Source of the DNA: RGIG7450 sp045648785
GTDB taxonomy: Bacteria > Bacillota > Clostridia > RUG12999
NCBI GenBank assembly: GCA_045648785.1
Contig: JAZROP010000041.1
Coordinates: 30,338 to 94,337, forward strand
Length of the DNA: 64,000 nucleotides
Direction of reading: 5' to 3'
The notes below the pieces were generated by a model. The model was given only the letters and a program-made list of their open reading frames with translations. It had not been told where the DNA came from and did not search any database. Positions 52,417-60,389 of the stretch are shown in pieces (positions within the stretch are counted from its first letter, which is position 1; each line of letters starts with the position of its first letter). The translations under genes were made by a program, and so were the position numbers.

Positions 52417-53780
52417 TGGATAAACTTATAAGAAATATTATAATCGCAGTTGTTATTGTTCTTCTCCTTGTAGCGGCGTATATAGCGATCAGCGTTATTC
52501 CGGGACAAATTGCAGAGAGAAATATTGAGGAGCAGGAATCAGAAACGGCTGAGATTCAAATTATGAGCTCGTCGGTTGATTATGTTGAGTCTGTAAAAGT
52601 TACAAATGCTAACGGAAGCTACACACTTCAGCGTGACCCGATAGGAGTATGGGGGGTTGCTGAATATCCTGATGTACCTGTTGAAACAGTAAGCATTGAA
52701 AGTGCAGTTTATGGCTTTGTAAATCTTTATGCGCTTGATGAAATTGAAATGCCAGAGAAGCTTTCGGATTATGGCTTTGATAATCCCCGTGCAAAGATTT
52801 CTATTGCTATGAAAGATGGAACAGCGAGAGAATTTGCGCTTGGTAACAAAGTAACAGGGGGAAGAGGAGATTTCTTCCTTGATAGCGTGAATAAAAAAGC
52901 GTATGTTGTTTCAATTTACATGGGAGATAGCATGAAAAAATCTGCTGAAAGCTATCGCCGGACAAAGCTTGCATCAATTAAGGCTGATGCTCTTACAAGT
53001 CTTGCAATAACAAATCCGAATGGGAAAATTGTTATGGAACTTGAGGAATCAGATTATTCGTCAGAACTTGTTATGGTTATGACTCAGCCCAAGCATATGA
53101 ATCTTGACGAAACTCTCGCAACATCTATTCTGGAAACAATCCAGGATATAAATGTTGTTAAATATATTGAGGATAATCCGTCAGATTTATCAAAGTATGG
53201 ATTAAGTCGTCCTGCGCTTGAAGTTGAAATTGGTGTTGAAAATGCTAATTATAAGCTTTCTTTTGGTAATAAAACCGAAGCCGGAACGATTTATACAATG
53301 CTTGAAGGTATGGATTTTGTATTTACTTTTGACCAGGCAATGTACGATGCGTGCATAAATGTTACAGCATACAACCTTATGAATAAATTTGTTAATATCG
53401 TTAACATTAGTGAAGTAAAATCCATTGTGGTTGAAGGTAAAGGAAAGTCACACAAGCTTGAAATAAAAGGCGGCAGTGATTTCTATATTGACGGCAAGGC
53501 GGCTCTTGCTGACTCCTTTAGAAAAACTTATCAGAGCATTATCGGCATAAAGGGAAGCGGTCTTGCTGCGAACAGTGTTACTTCTCCGACTGAATATTCG
53601 GTTGTTTTTGAATATAATAATGGTGAAACAACAAACATTCATTATGCTTCTTATGACGAAATGAACTATTATGTTGAAACCGATGGAGAAAGAGGATTCA
53701 TTACGCTGAAAAAAGGTCTTGACGACATGATGTCAATTGTTGGAAAGCTTGCTGAGAATCCTATGGGTAAAATGAACTGA
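52416..53780 (+). CDS. DUF4340-domain membrane-anchored protein
   Basis: The 454-residue protein has one N-terminal membrane helix (about 8-28) and an extracytoplasmic region with repeated DUF4340 units. Examples are KVTNANGSYTLQRDPIGVWGV, FALGNKVTGGRGDFFLDSVNKKAYVV and LSFGNKTEAGTIYTML. DUF4340 proteins habitually follow GldG genes, as here, but their role is undefined. The ATG sits on the TAATG overlap with the upstream gene. The lemA-like gene starts 11 bp after its stop. Confidence 0.85.
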   Translation: MDKLIRNIIIAVVIVLLLVAAYIAISVIPGQIAERNIEEQESETAEIQIMSSSVDYVESVKVTNANGSYTLQRDPIGVWGVAEYPDVPVETVSIESAVYGFVNLYALDEIEMPEKLSDYGFDNPRAKISIAMKDGTAREFALGNKVTGGRGDFFLDSVNKKAYVVSIYMGDSMKKSAESYRRTKLASIKADALTSLAITNPNGKIVMELEESDYSSELVMVMTQPKHMNLDETLATSILETIQDINVVKYIEDNPSDLSKYGLSRPALEVEIGVENANYKLSFGNKTEAGTIYTMLEGMDFVFTFDQAMYDACINVTAYNLMNKFVNIVNISEVKSIVVEGKGKSHKLEIKGGSDFYIDGKAALADSFRKTYQSIIGIKGSGLAANSVTSPTEYSVVFEYNNGETTNIHYASYDEMNYYVETDGERGFITLKKGLDDMMSIVGKLAENPMGKMN

Positions 53781-53791
53781 GGTGAATCTGA

Positions 53792-54346
53792 ATGAAAAAG
53801 ATTATATGGATTATTGTTGCTGCAGTTGCGATAATTGCTATACTTTTGGTATCTTCTTACAACGGTCTTGTAGCTTCAAGGGCACAGGTTGATGAAGCCT
53901 TTGCAAATATTGATACGCAGCTTCAAAGACGGGCAGATTTAATTCCAAATCTTGTTGAAACAGTAAAAGGAATTACCGAACAAGAAAAAGCTATTGTTGA
54001 TGCTGTTACTTCCGCAAGGGAAAATTATCTTAACTCATCTACGGATAACGAAAAAATAGAGGCGTCAAATCAGCTCACAACGGCACTGTCAAATTTGCTT
54101 GTAGTGGTTGAAAACTATCCTGAAATCACTTCGGGAGCTAACTTTATTGCCCTGCAAGATGAGCTTGCAGGAACTGAAAACAGAATTGCTCAGTCGAGAA
54201 AAAACTATAATCAAACTGTTAAGGAATATAATACTTCCATTAGAAAATTTCCGAGGAATATTCTTGCAGGAATGTTTGGTTTTGAAGCAAGTGATTATTT
54301 TGAAACAGCAGAGGAAAATAAAACTGTACCTAAGGTTGAATTCTAA
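53792..54346 (+). CDS. lemA: LemA-family membrane protein
   Basis: The 184-residue protein has an N-terminal membrane helix (about 3-22) and a helical LemA domain. Family marks are YNGLVASRAQVDEAFANIDTQ, RRADLIPNLVETVKGI, the central FIALQDELAGTENRIAQSRKNYN and the FPRNILAGMFGFE near the C-terminus. LemA is often encoded beside a TPM-domain protein, as here, and the pair may act in membrane protein quality control or envelope stress; its precise function is unknown. GAGGTGA precedes the ATG. Confidence 0.94.
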   Translation: MKKIIWIIVAAVAIIAILLVSSYNGLVASRAQVDEAFANIDTQLQRRADLIPNLVETVKGITEQEKAIVDAVTSARENYLNSSTDNEKIEASNQLTTALSNLLVVVENYPEITSGANFIALQDELAGTENRIAQSRKNYNQTVKEYNTSIRKFPRNILAGMFGFEASDYFETAEENKTVPKVEF

Positions 54347-55080
54347 TGAAAAAGGGTATATTGCTTATTATATTATGCCTGATGTTTGTAATGTCGGCTT
54401 ATGCTGCTGATATCCCAAAAGGCACAGATTATGCAAATGATTTTGCAAATGTTTTGTCTGCTGAAACAGAAGACTATATTAACACCACTGGAAGAGCTTA
54501 CCAGGCTACAGACGGCACACAAATTGTTGCTGTGACGGTAGGTAGTCTTGAAAACAATTCCATAGAAGATTTCGCTTATGACTTGTTTAATGATTGGGGA
54601 ATAGGCGATGAAAATGTTGATAATGGGATTTTAATCCTCCTTTCGGTTGACGACAGGGAAATCAGAGTTGAAGTTGGCGATGGTATGGAGGGCGTTTTCA
54701 ATGATGCAAAGATTGGGAGAATGCTTGACAATCTTGCTATTCCGCACTTTGCCGAAAATGATTTTGATACAGGTGTTAAAAATCTATATTCCGGCATTAT
54801 TGAGGTTCTGGGAAATCCGGAGGCGTATTCTGAGGAGGAATCAGACATCGGTGAAATATCCGGAACTATAGGTCTTATAATACTGCTGATTATTTTATCG
54901 TTGATGCGTGGTGGCAGAGGAGGAAGCTCGCGGCGATGGGGCTGGGGCGGCTTCGGTGGATACGGCGGTTGGGGCGGCTATGGTGGTCATGGCGGCTTCG
55001 GCGGAGGGTCTTCCGGAGGTGGCTTTGGTGGATTTGGCGGCGGTGGCTCGTCCGGAGGCGGGGCATCACGAAGATTTTAA
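54346..55080 (+). CDS. TPM-domain membrane protein with Gly-rich tail (YgcG-like)
   Basis: The 244-residue protein carries a signal peptide (about 1-20, ending SAYAA), a TPM domain (about 25-160, with DYANDFANVLSAE, GTQIVAVTVGSL and GILILLSVDDREIRVEVGDGMEG), one membrane helix (about 170-188) and a Gly-rich tail interrupted by Trp, Tyr, Phe and Ser, ending GGGASRRF. This is the usual partner of LemA. The stop-start TAATG overlap with lemA shows translational coupling. The Gly-rich tail raises GC locally. Confidence 0.92.
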   Translation: MKKGILLIILCLMFVMSAYAADIPKGTDYANDFANVLSAETEDYINTTGRAYQATDGTQIVAVTVGSLENNSIEDFAYDLFNDWGIGDENVDNGILILLSVDDREIRVEVGDGMEGVFNDAKIGRMLDNLAIPHFAENDFDTGVKNLYSGIIEVLGNPEAYSEEESDIGEISGTIGLIILLIILSLMRGGRGGSSRRWGWGGFGGYGGWGGYGGHGGFGGGSSGGGFGGFGGGGSSGGGASRRF

Positions 55081-55086
55081 AGTAAC

Positions 55087-55125
55087 AGGTCGGGCAAATT
55101 TGCCCGACCTCTGCTATTTTAGAAT
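55087..55125 (+). terminator. Terminator after the lemA-TPM genes
   Basis: A perfect 24-bp inverted repeat AGGTCGGGCAAA / TTTGCCCGACCT lies 7 bp after the stop, followed by a weak T-tract. Confidence 0.8.
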
Positions 55126-55172
55126 AAAATTTTTCTATATGTTAAAACTATCCTTAAAAGGAGAGGTTTTGC

Positions 55173-56570
55173 ATGAATGTTTCGGATAATATAAATCAGA
55201 CATTGAAAGATTTTAAAAAAGCAGTTAATTATGATAAAAACTTTGATATTGTGTTTCGCGAGTTTGACATGGGAAGCCAGAAATGTGCAATGTTTGCCCT
55301 GGATGGAGAAATGAATGGGGAAGTATTAACTCACATTTTTAAAACATTGATGGAGATTAAAAGTACAAAACCGCTTTCTGCCGAAGATATTGACAGAAAA
55401 ATTATACCATATATTGAAGTATCGGCGGTAGATAAAATAACAGATGCCGCAAATGGTATGTTTAGCGGATCTGCAGTTTTGTTTGTTGACGGTGTTGAAA
55501 AAGCATTTTCAATTGATGCCAAAAGCTTTCCACAGGATAAATCCCTGCAACCCGAAAAAGATAAATCGATCCGCGGATCAAGAGACGGATTTTCTGCAAT
55601 TCCCATTTTCAATGCTGCATTGATTCGTCGCCGCATACATTCGCCAAATCTCTCAATGGAGAAGTTTTCAGTCGGACGAGAATCGCAATCTGATGTGGTG
55701 GTTTGCTATATGGAAGGGCTTTGCGATAAAAAACTGCTTGAAAACATAAAAGAAAAGATTTCAAACCTTGATATTCAAGGGCTTACCATGAATCAGGAAA
55801 CGCTGTCAGAAAATATTTTTCCAACCAAATGGTATAATCCTTACCCAAGAGTACGCTATTGCGAAAGACCGGATGAAGCAAGTGCAGCTCTTCTAGAAGG
55901 TAAGATTATTTTGATTGTTGACAACGCTCCGGCGGTTATGGTTGTGCCGGTTCGTATGATAGATTTTGTGCGCGAGGCAAACGACTACTATTTTCCGCCA
56001 ATAACAGGAACATATTACAGATTTATAAAATATGCACTTATGATTCTTTCGCTTTTTTTAACTCCGGTCTGGCTTGTGATTTTAAAAAATATTGATAGCC
56101 TGCCTGAGTGGGTTAAAATATTTGAGATTACAGAAAATGTGGCTGTGCCGGTTGTTTGGCAACTTATTATAATGGAGTTTGTACTTGAAATAATCAGAAT
56201 TTCTACCATGAATACGCCAAATGTATTGGGTAGCTCAATTGGTATTGTTGGTGCCTTGCTGGTTGGTGAGTTTGCAGTATCCTCCGGATGGCTGGCGTCT
56301 GAAACGGTGTTTTATATGTCTTTTTTGGCTATTTCAATGTATGCATCACCTAATTTTGAGTATGGATATGCAACCAAGTTTTTAAGAATTATGCTTGTAA
56401 TTCTTACAGGACTTTTTTCCGAAATCGGACTTATTGCCGGAACTTTAATAATTTTTTTACTTATGATTTCAACAAAGACAGTAGACGGCAAAAGCTATCT
56501 GTATCCCATTATTCCGTTTGACGCAGCAGAACTCCGTAAATATTCGATAAGAAGCAGACTTAACAGATGA
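55173..56570 (+). CDS. GerA-family spore germination protein (SpoVAF/GerAA-like)
   Basis: The 465-residue protein has a soluble N-terminal region (about 1-275) with RGSRDGFSAIPIFNAALIRRRI and PRVRYCERPDEASAALLEGKI, both hallmarks of GerA/SpoVAF proteins, and a C-terminal membrane domain of about five helices (280-440). Such proteins are spore germinant-receptor A subunits or, as SpoVAF, accessories of the dipicolinate channel. No gerB or gerC homologue is adjacent, so a stand-alone SpoVAF-like role is more likely than a full receptor. AAAGGAG sits before the ATG. A terminator follows. Confidence 0.9.
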   Translation: MNVSDNINQTLKDFKKAVNYDKNFDIVFREFDMGSQKCAMFALDGEMNGEVLTHIFKTLMEIKSTKPLSAEDIDRKIIPYIEVSAVDKITDAANGMFSGSAVLFVDGVEKAFSIDAKSFPQDKSLQPEKDKSIRGSRDGFSAIPIFNAALIRRRIHSPNLSMEKFSVGRESQSDVVVCYMEGLCDKKLLENIKEKISNLDIQGLTMNQETLSENIFPTKWYNPYPRVRYCERPDEASAALLEGKIILIVDNAPAVMVVPVRMIDFVREANDYYFPPITGTYYRFIKYALMILSLFLTPVWLVILKNIDSLPEWVKIFEITENVAVPVVWQLIIMEFVLEIIRISTMNTPNVLGSSIGIVGALLVGEFAVSSGWLASETVFYMSFLAISMYASPNFEYGYATKFLRIMLVILTGLFSEIGLIAGTLIIFLLMISTKTVDGKSYLYPIIPFDAAELRKYSIRSRLNR

Positions 56571-56600
56571 AAAGGAATGGAACACATCCATTCCTTTTTT
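56571..56600 (+). terminator. Terminator after the GerA-family gene
   Basis: The stem AAAGGAATGGA / TCCATTCCTTT with an ACACA-type loop is followed by six T's. Confidence 0.9.
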
Positions 56601-56621
56601 ATGATTTTGAAAATAATTTTC

Positions 56622-56650
56622 TTGATTTAGTTCTTAGACTATGATATAAT
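56622..56650 (+). promoter_or_regulatory. Promoter of the cupin gene
   Basis: TTGATT (56622-56627) and TATAAT (56645-56650) are separated by 17 bp, 31 bp before the ATG. Confidence 0.75.
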
Positions 56651-56681
56651 TTGTATATCCAATAAAAAAGGAGATATAATT

Positions 56682-57173
56682 ATGAAAGCAATAAAAGCAA
56701 TCCCACTTACACATGAAGAATTTGCACCATTTGGCCAGTTTTACACAATGGATAAGCCGGAAGGATATGCGCTTTGTGGCGAAATACATAAATTTTTTCC
56801 TGACAGAGTTACAGCTGATTCCTGCCACAGAGTAGGATATTCTCCTATTATTGTAAAAAAACCTGAGAAGATGGTCATTACTCAACAGGAATATCACACA
56901 ACCACATGGGAAATGATAATGCCTCTTGATGATGATATGATTCTCCATTGTGCACCTGCATCTGCAGGAGCGGTTGTTACAGACCTTGTAAAAGCATTTA
57001 TTGTTCCTAAACATACACTTGTAAAAATGAATGCCGCAATTTGGCACCTTGCGCCTCTTCCGGCAAATAATGATAGCCTTACAGCACTTATTGTTCTTCC
57101 GGAATGTACTTATGCAAATGACTGTACAGTTGTTGACTTAAAACCCGAAGAACAGTTTGAAATTGTTAAATAA
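56682..57173 (+). CDS. Ureidoglycolate lyase-like cupin protein
   Basis: The 163-residue protein resembles the AllA (ureidoglycolate lyase)/DUF4867 cupin family: it opens with KAIPLTHEEFAPFGQF, and has ITQQEYHTTTWEMIMPLDDD at the first cupin strand pair and KMNAAIWHLAPLP as the metal/substrate region. AllA releases urea or glyoxylate from ureidoglycolate in purine catabolism, but no other allantoin-pathway gene is nearby, so a different substrate is quite possible. AAGGAG lies nine bases before the ATG. It has its own promoter and terminator. Confidence 0.7.
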   Translation: MKAIKAIPLTHEEFAPFGQFYTMDKPEGYALCGEIHKFFPDRVTADSCHRVGYSPIIVKKPEKMVITQQEYHTTTWEMIMPLDDDMILHCAPASAGAVVTDLVKAFIVPKHTLVKMNAAIWHLAPLPANNDSLTALIVLPECTYANDCTVVDLKPEEQFEIVK

Positions 57174-57182
57174 TTATGTTTT

Positions 57183-57219
57183 AGGATGACAACTTTCGGG
57201 TTGTCATCCTAGTTTTTTT
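57183..57219 (+). terminator. Terminator after the cupin gene
   Basis: The perfect 11-bp stem AGGATGACAAC / GTTGTCATCCT with loop TTTCGG is followed by seven T's. Confidence 0.95.
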
Positions 57220-57244
57220 ATGGTATGATAATAAATATATTTGA

Positions 57245-57583
57245 AAATTATGTACTGTTAATACACCAAATGGCGTGGTATTATTTGATGCAGCAAGTTT
57301 TGACGAAGATGTTGATAATTACATAATCCCAATGCTTGACGAACTTTATATTTTTGAAAAATATATCAAGTACATATTTATATCACATAATCATCGTGAC
57401 CATGCCTGCATTGAATCTATAATGCTGATGAAAAAGTTTTTAAGTGAAAATCCGAACCTGGGTGATGAAGAAATCAGACTTATTTATAATAAATCTTCTG
57501 ATATTCCACCCATAATCACAAGACTTATTGCTGTGACAAGAGAGGCTATGAAAGAGGGGAAATATGAAAATAAAAAAGATTGA
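57245..57583 (+). pseudogene. Metallo-beta-lactamase-fold remnant
   Basis: The open frame reads VNTPNGVVLFDAASFDEDVDN and later YIFISHNHRDHA, the zinc-binding H-x-H-x-D-H motif of the metallo-beta-lactamase superfamily. Only about 110 codons remain and the frame lacks a proper start (the first in-frame candidate is GTG 57275, without an SD). The later zinc ligands are absent: the frame runs out inside the next gene, which it overlaps by 20 bp. It is a truncated and probably non-functional copy next to a complete gene of the same superfamily. The closest full-length relative cannot be named. Confidence 0.65.
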
Positions 57584-58181
57584 GCCGGGGTATGGTTGTG
57601 CAAACACATATATTGTATATGATGAAACAACCGGTGACGGTGTAATACTAGACCCGGGAGGTATGGCAGGGCTGATAATTCGTGAAATGGCAGGAATAAA
57701 TATAAAATATATATTTCTTACACATGCTCACTTTGACCATATTGGTGCACTTTCGGAAATTGCTGACATAACGGGTGCACCGGTTGTTGTTCATGAAGCA
57801 GAGGCAGAATCGCTCACGGATACAAGATATAATTTGTGTAGGTTTGCCGGAGTTCCGGAAAACAAGCGCAAAGCTGATATGACGGTTAAAGATGGAGATA
57901 TACTAAAAGTAGGCGATATAGAATTTAAATTTATTCACACTCCGGGGCACACTCGAGGTTGTATGTGTATTTTTGCCGGAGAAAAAGACCTGTTTACCGG
58001 GGACACTCTTTTTTGCGGAACTGTCGGCAGGACGGATTTTGAGGGTGGCAGTCATGAAACCTTGCTTATGTCGGTTGCGGGACTCGCCCTTTTAGATGAA
58101 GATATAAAAATATATCCTGGACATGGAGAGGAGTCAACAATCGGATTTGAAAAACAAACAAATCCGTATATATCAATATGA
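57564..58181 (+). CDS. MBL-fold metallohydrolase (glyoxalase II/YqgX-like)
   Basis: The 205-residue enzyme shows the zinc sites THAHFDHIGAL (about 53-63), HTPGHTRGCMCI (about 129-140), FTGDTLF and the final YPGHGEES. Its size and motifs match the small glyoxalase II-like YqgX/GloB branch, which hydrolyses thioesters such as S-lactoylglutathione analogues or bacillithiol adducts; the substrate here is not established. GAGGGG precedes the ATG. It overlaps the following hemZ by 4 bp, so both are likely co-translated. Confidence 0.92.
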   Translation: MKIKKIEPGYGCANTYIVYDETTGDGVILDPGGMAGLIIREMAGINIKYIFLTHAHFDHIGALSEIADITGAPVVVHEAEAESLTDTRYNLCRFAGVPENKRKADMTVKDGDILKVGDIEFKFIHTPGHTRGCMCIFAGEKDLFTGDTLFCGTVGRTDFEGGSHETLLMSVAGLALLDEDIKIYPGHGEESTIGFEKQTNPYISI

Positions 58182-59575
58182 TAAAATTATTTGTTAGCGG
58201 TCATGGGGCAATTACGCCTCTTTCTGAAATTATCCATGCTTTTACAAATGACAATATACAGATTGCGGAAAACATTCAAAATGCTGATGTGGTGAGTATT
58301 CTCGATGGCGATAAAATTGTTACACATGTAGGTAGTATTACGGGTGAAAATGTAGTTATGCCAAGTAAGGTAAGAAATGAAAAACAATGTGTTAGTGACG
58401 CTGCAAAGCTTGGATATTATCTGCTTGCGAGAAAAATATATAACAGAGATTTGCCTTGGGGAATTATAACAGGAATTCGTCCTAAAAAGCTGGTGATGGA
58501 TTTTGCTGAAAATGATGCAATAGATGAGTTTAAATCAAGATTTATGGTTTCAGACAAAAAAATTAATCTTGCTCGAATGACTGATGAATCACAGAAAAAA
58601 GTGCGTCAGCAAATTGAAGATAATAGTGTCTGCGTTTATATAGGCATACCTTTTTGTCCTACAAGATGCCAGTATTGTTCGTTTATATCTCTGCCTATGG
58701 GAAAGCAAATGCACCTGATTGAACCATATGTAGAGCATCTTGTAAAAGAAATGGAAATTACAGCAAGGCTAATAAAAGATAAGGGAAAAAAGGTTGATGC
58801 AATATATATTGGTGGAGGAACACCAACATCTCTTGATGAAAATCTTTTTGTAGAAATGGTATCTGCGGCAGGAGAATATTTTTGTTCGCCAGAACTAAAA
58901 GAATTTACTGTTGAAGCGGGCAGAGCTGATACTATTACTGAAGGAAAGCTAAAGGCAGCACAAAATGCTGGGATGACAAGAGTCTGCATAAATCCACAGA
59001 CAATGAATAACGATATATTAAAATCTATTGGCAGAAATCATACATCAGAGGATTTTGTCCGGGCGTATATGATAGCGAAAAACCTTGGGATAAAACATAT
59101 AAACACCGATGTTATCGCAGGTCTTCCGGGCGAAACTGAGCAAATGTTTGAAGAAAGTCTCGAAAGATTGCTTGCACTTAACCCGGATGCAGTGACAATA
59201 CATACGATGTGTGTAAAAAGAGCCGCCAATTTAAAAACAACAAGCTATAAAACATACAATGCAGAAAAAATGGTTAATTTTGCATGGGAGAAGCTGATGG
59301 GAAATGGTTATGTTCCATACTATCTCTATCGGCAGAAGGATACCCTTGCCGGACTTGAAAACACAGGATTTGCCCAAAAAGGAAAGGAAAGCTATTATAA
59401 TATTTTTATGATGGAGGATATAGGAACTGTTTTAGGTGTTGGAGCGGGTAGTACAACGAAATTAAAAGTTGATGATGAAAACAAATTCAGAAGAATTTAT
59501 AACTTTAAAGACCCGACGGAATATATTTCTGGGTTTGATGAGCTGATGAAAAGAAAGGTGGATTATACTCTATAA
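58178..59575 (+). CDS. hemZ: HemZ-type coproporphyrinogen dehydrogenase (radical SAM)
   Basis: The 465-residue protein belongs to the oxygen-independent coproporphyrinogen III oxidase/HemZ branch. The radical-SAM cluster motif is CPTRCQYC (about 164-171). It is followed by GGGTPTSLDENLF, the EAGRADTITEGKL substrate region, GMTRVCINPQTMN, DVIAGLPGET and IHTMCVKRAA, all close to Bacillus HemZ. A roughly 150-residue N-terminal domain is HemZ-specific. No other haem gene is nearby, so a dedicated role (or a different radical reaction) is possible. The ATG overlaps the upstream stop (ATGA). Its 3' end overlaps the convergent ylmC-like gene by 13 bp. Confidence 0.9.
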   Translation: MIKLFVSGHGAITPLSEIIHAFTNDNIQIAENIQNADVVSILDGDKIVTHVGSITGENVVMPSKVRNEKQCVSDAAKLGYYLLARKIYNRDLPWGIITGIRPKKLVMDFAENDAIDEFKSRFMVSDKKINLARMTDESQKKVRQQIEDNSVCVYIGIPFCPTRCQYCSFISLPMGKQMHLIEPYVEHLVKEMEITARLIKDKGKKVDAIYIGGGTPTSLDENLFVEMVSAAGEYFCSPELKEFTVEAGRADTITEGKLKAAQNAGMTRVCINPQTMNNDILKSIGRNHTSEDFVRAYMIAKNLGIKHINTDVIAGLPGETEQMFEESLERLLALNPDAVTIHTMCVKRAANLKTTSYKTYNAEKMVNFAWEKLMGNGYVPYYLYRQKDTLAGLENTGFAQKGKESYYNIFMMEDIGTVLGVGAGSTTKLKVDDENKFRRIYNFKDPTEYISGFDELMKRKVDYTL

Positions 59576-59802
59576 TCCACCAGAATTATATCATCGCCGA
59601 TTTTGGTTATATTGTTCCAAGGAATGACATAATCATGCGCGCCGCCGGAAAAAATGTTTAAAAATGCAGAGGGGCCGGGAATAATTATTGCTTCAACCGT
59701 GCCCTTTTCGAAATTTATATCAACATCGCTGACAAAACCAAGTCTCTTGCCATCTAAAATGTTTATTACTTCCTTGTTTTTAAAATCTGAGCTTTTATGC
59801 AT
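59563..59802 (-). CDS. YlmC/YmxH-family sporulation protein (PRC-barrel)
   Basis: The 79-residue protein is a single PRC-barrel of the YlmC/YmxH family: it opens with SSDFKNKEVINILDGKRLGFVSDV and ends with VIPWNNITKIGDDIILVDYR. Family members are linked to sporulation in Bacillus and Clostridium, with unclear mechanism. I choose ATG 59802, nine bases from AAAGGA; a longer frame starting upstream at 59871 lacks an SD. A 6-bp inverted repeat GTGCAA-N4-TTGCAC lies about 35 bp upstream (59837-59852). Confidence 0.9.
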   Translation of the reverse strand: MHKSSDFKNKEVINILDGKRLGFVSDVDINFEKGTVEAIIIPGPSAFLNIFSGGAHDYVIPWNNITKIGDDIILVDYRV

Positions 59803-59974
59803 AGTTTCACATCCTTTGTAAATTCTATGCGGCTTGGTGCAAGAATTTGCACAAAAAATAATGAAAAACAAAAGAAAAAATCGACACCAAAACGAAAACT
59901 ATAGAAAATAAAAGGAAAATTAAGAAATGAAAAGATATATAGATGTATTTTTGATTTTTGACCATTCAATAGGG

Positions 59975-60041
59975 TTGAATATTTTTCCATAAATTAGTAT
60001 ATTATAAATATAGTTTAGCACTCAATGACGATGAGTGCTAA
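59975..60041 (+). promoter_or_regulatory. groESL promoter with perfect CIRCE operator
   Basis: The operator TTAGCACTC-N9-GAGTGCTAA lies at 60015-60041 and is a perfect match to the CIRCE consensus bound by HrcA. A candidate promoter TTGAAT (59975-59980) with a 17-bp spacer to TATATT (59998-60003) is placed just upstream, so HrcA would block transcription start or clearance. hrcA itself is not in the window. Confidence 0.9.
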
Positions 60042-60088
60042 TAAAATGTTGAAATAGTTAATAATAAAGAAAGGTTAAGGAGATAATC

Positions 60089-60376
60089 ATGAAATTAAAC
60101 CCGTTAGCAGACAGAGTTGTTGTTAAAATGGTTGAAGCTGAAGAAACCACAAAGAGCGGTATTGTTCTTGCAGCTGCAGCAAAAGAAAAACCGGAAATTG
60201 CTGAAATTGTTGAAGTAGGTCCCGGTGGAATGGTTGACGGCAACGAAGTTAAAATGGAAGTTAAAGTTGGTCAGAAAGTTATTGTAAGTAAGTATGCAGG
60301 TACTGAAGTGAAGCTTGACGGTCAGCAGTATATTATTGTGAGACAGAGCGACATTCTCGCTGTGGTTATTGATTAA
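60089..60376 (+). CDS. groES: Co-chaperonin GroES
   Basis: The 95-residue heptameric lid of GroEL has the family features: KLNPLADRVVVKMVEAEE at the start, KSGIVLAAAAKEKPE covering the mobile loop (about 18-32), VEVGPGGM and VGQKVIVSKYAGTEVKLDG near the C-terminus. AAGGAG precedes the ATG. It is the first gene of the CIRCE-controlled operon and its stop lies 13 bp before the groEL start. Confidence 0.98.
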   Translation: MKLNPLADRVVVKMVEAEETTKSGIVLAAAAKEKPEIAEIVEVGPGGMVDGNEVKMEVKVGQKVIVSKYAGTEVKLDGQQYIIVRQSDILAVVID

Positions 60377-60389
60377 GGGGGAAAGTAAA

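Noticed and set aside
54908..55080. Gly-rich tail of the TPM protein as an independent repeat element
   Set aside because: It is the normal C-terminus of this protein family, and the nucleotide repeats follow from Gly codon use.
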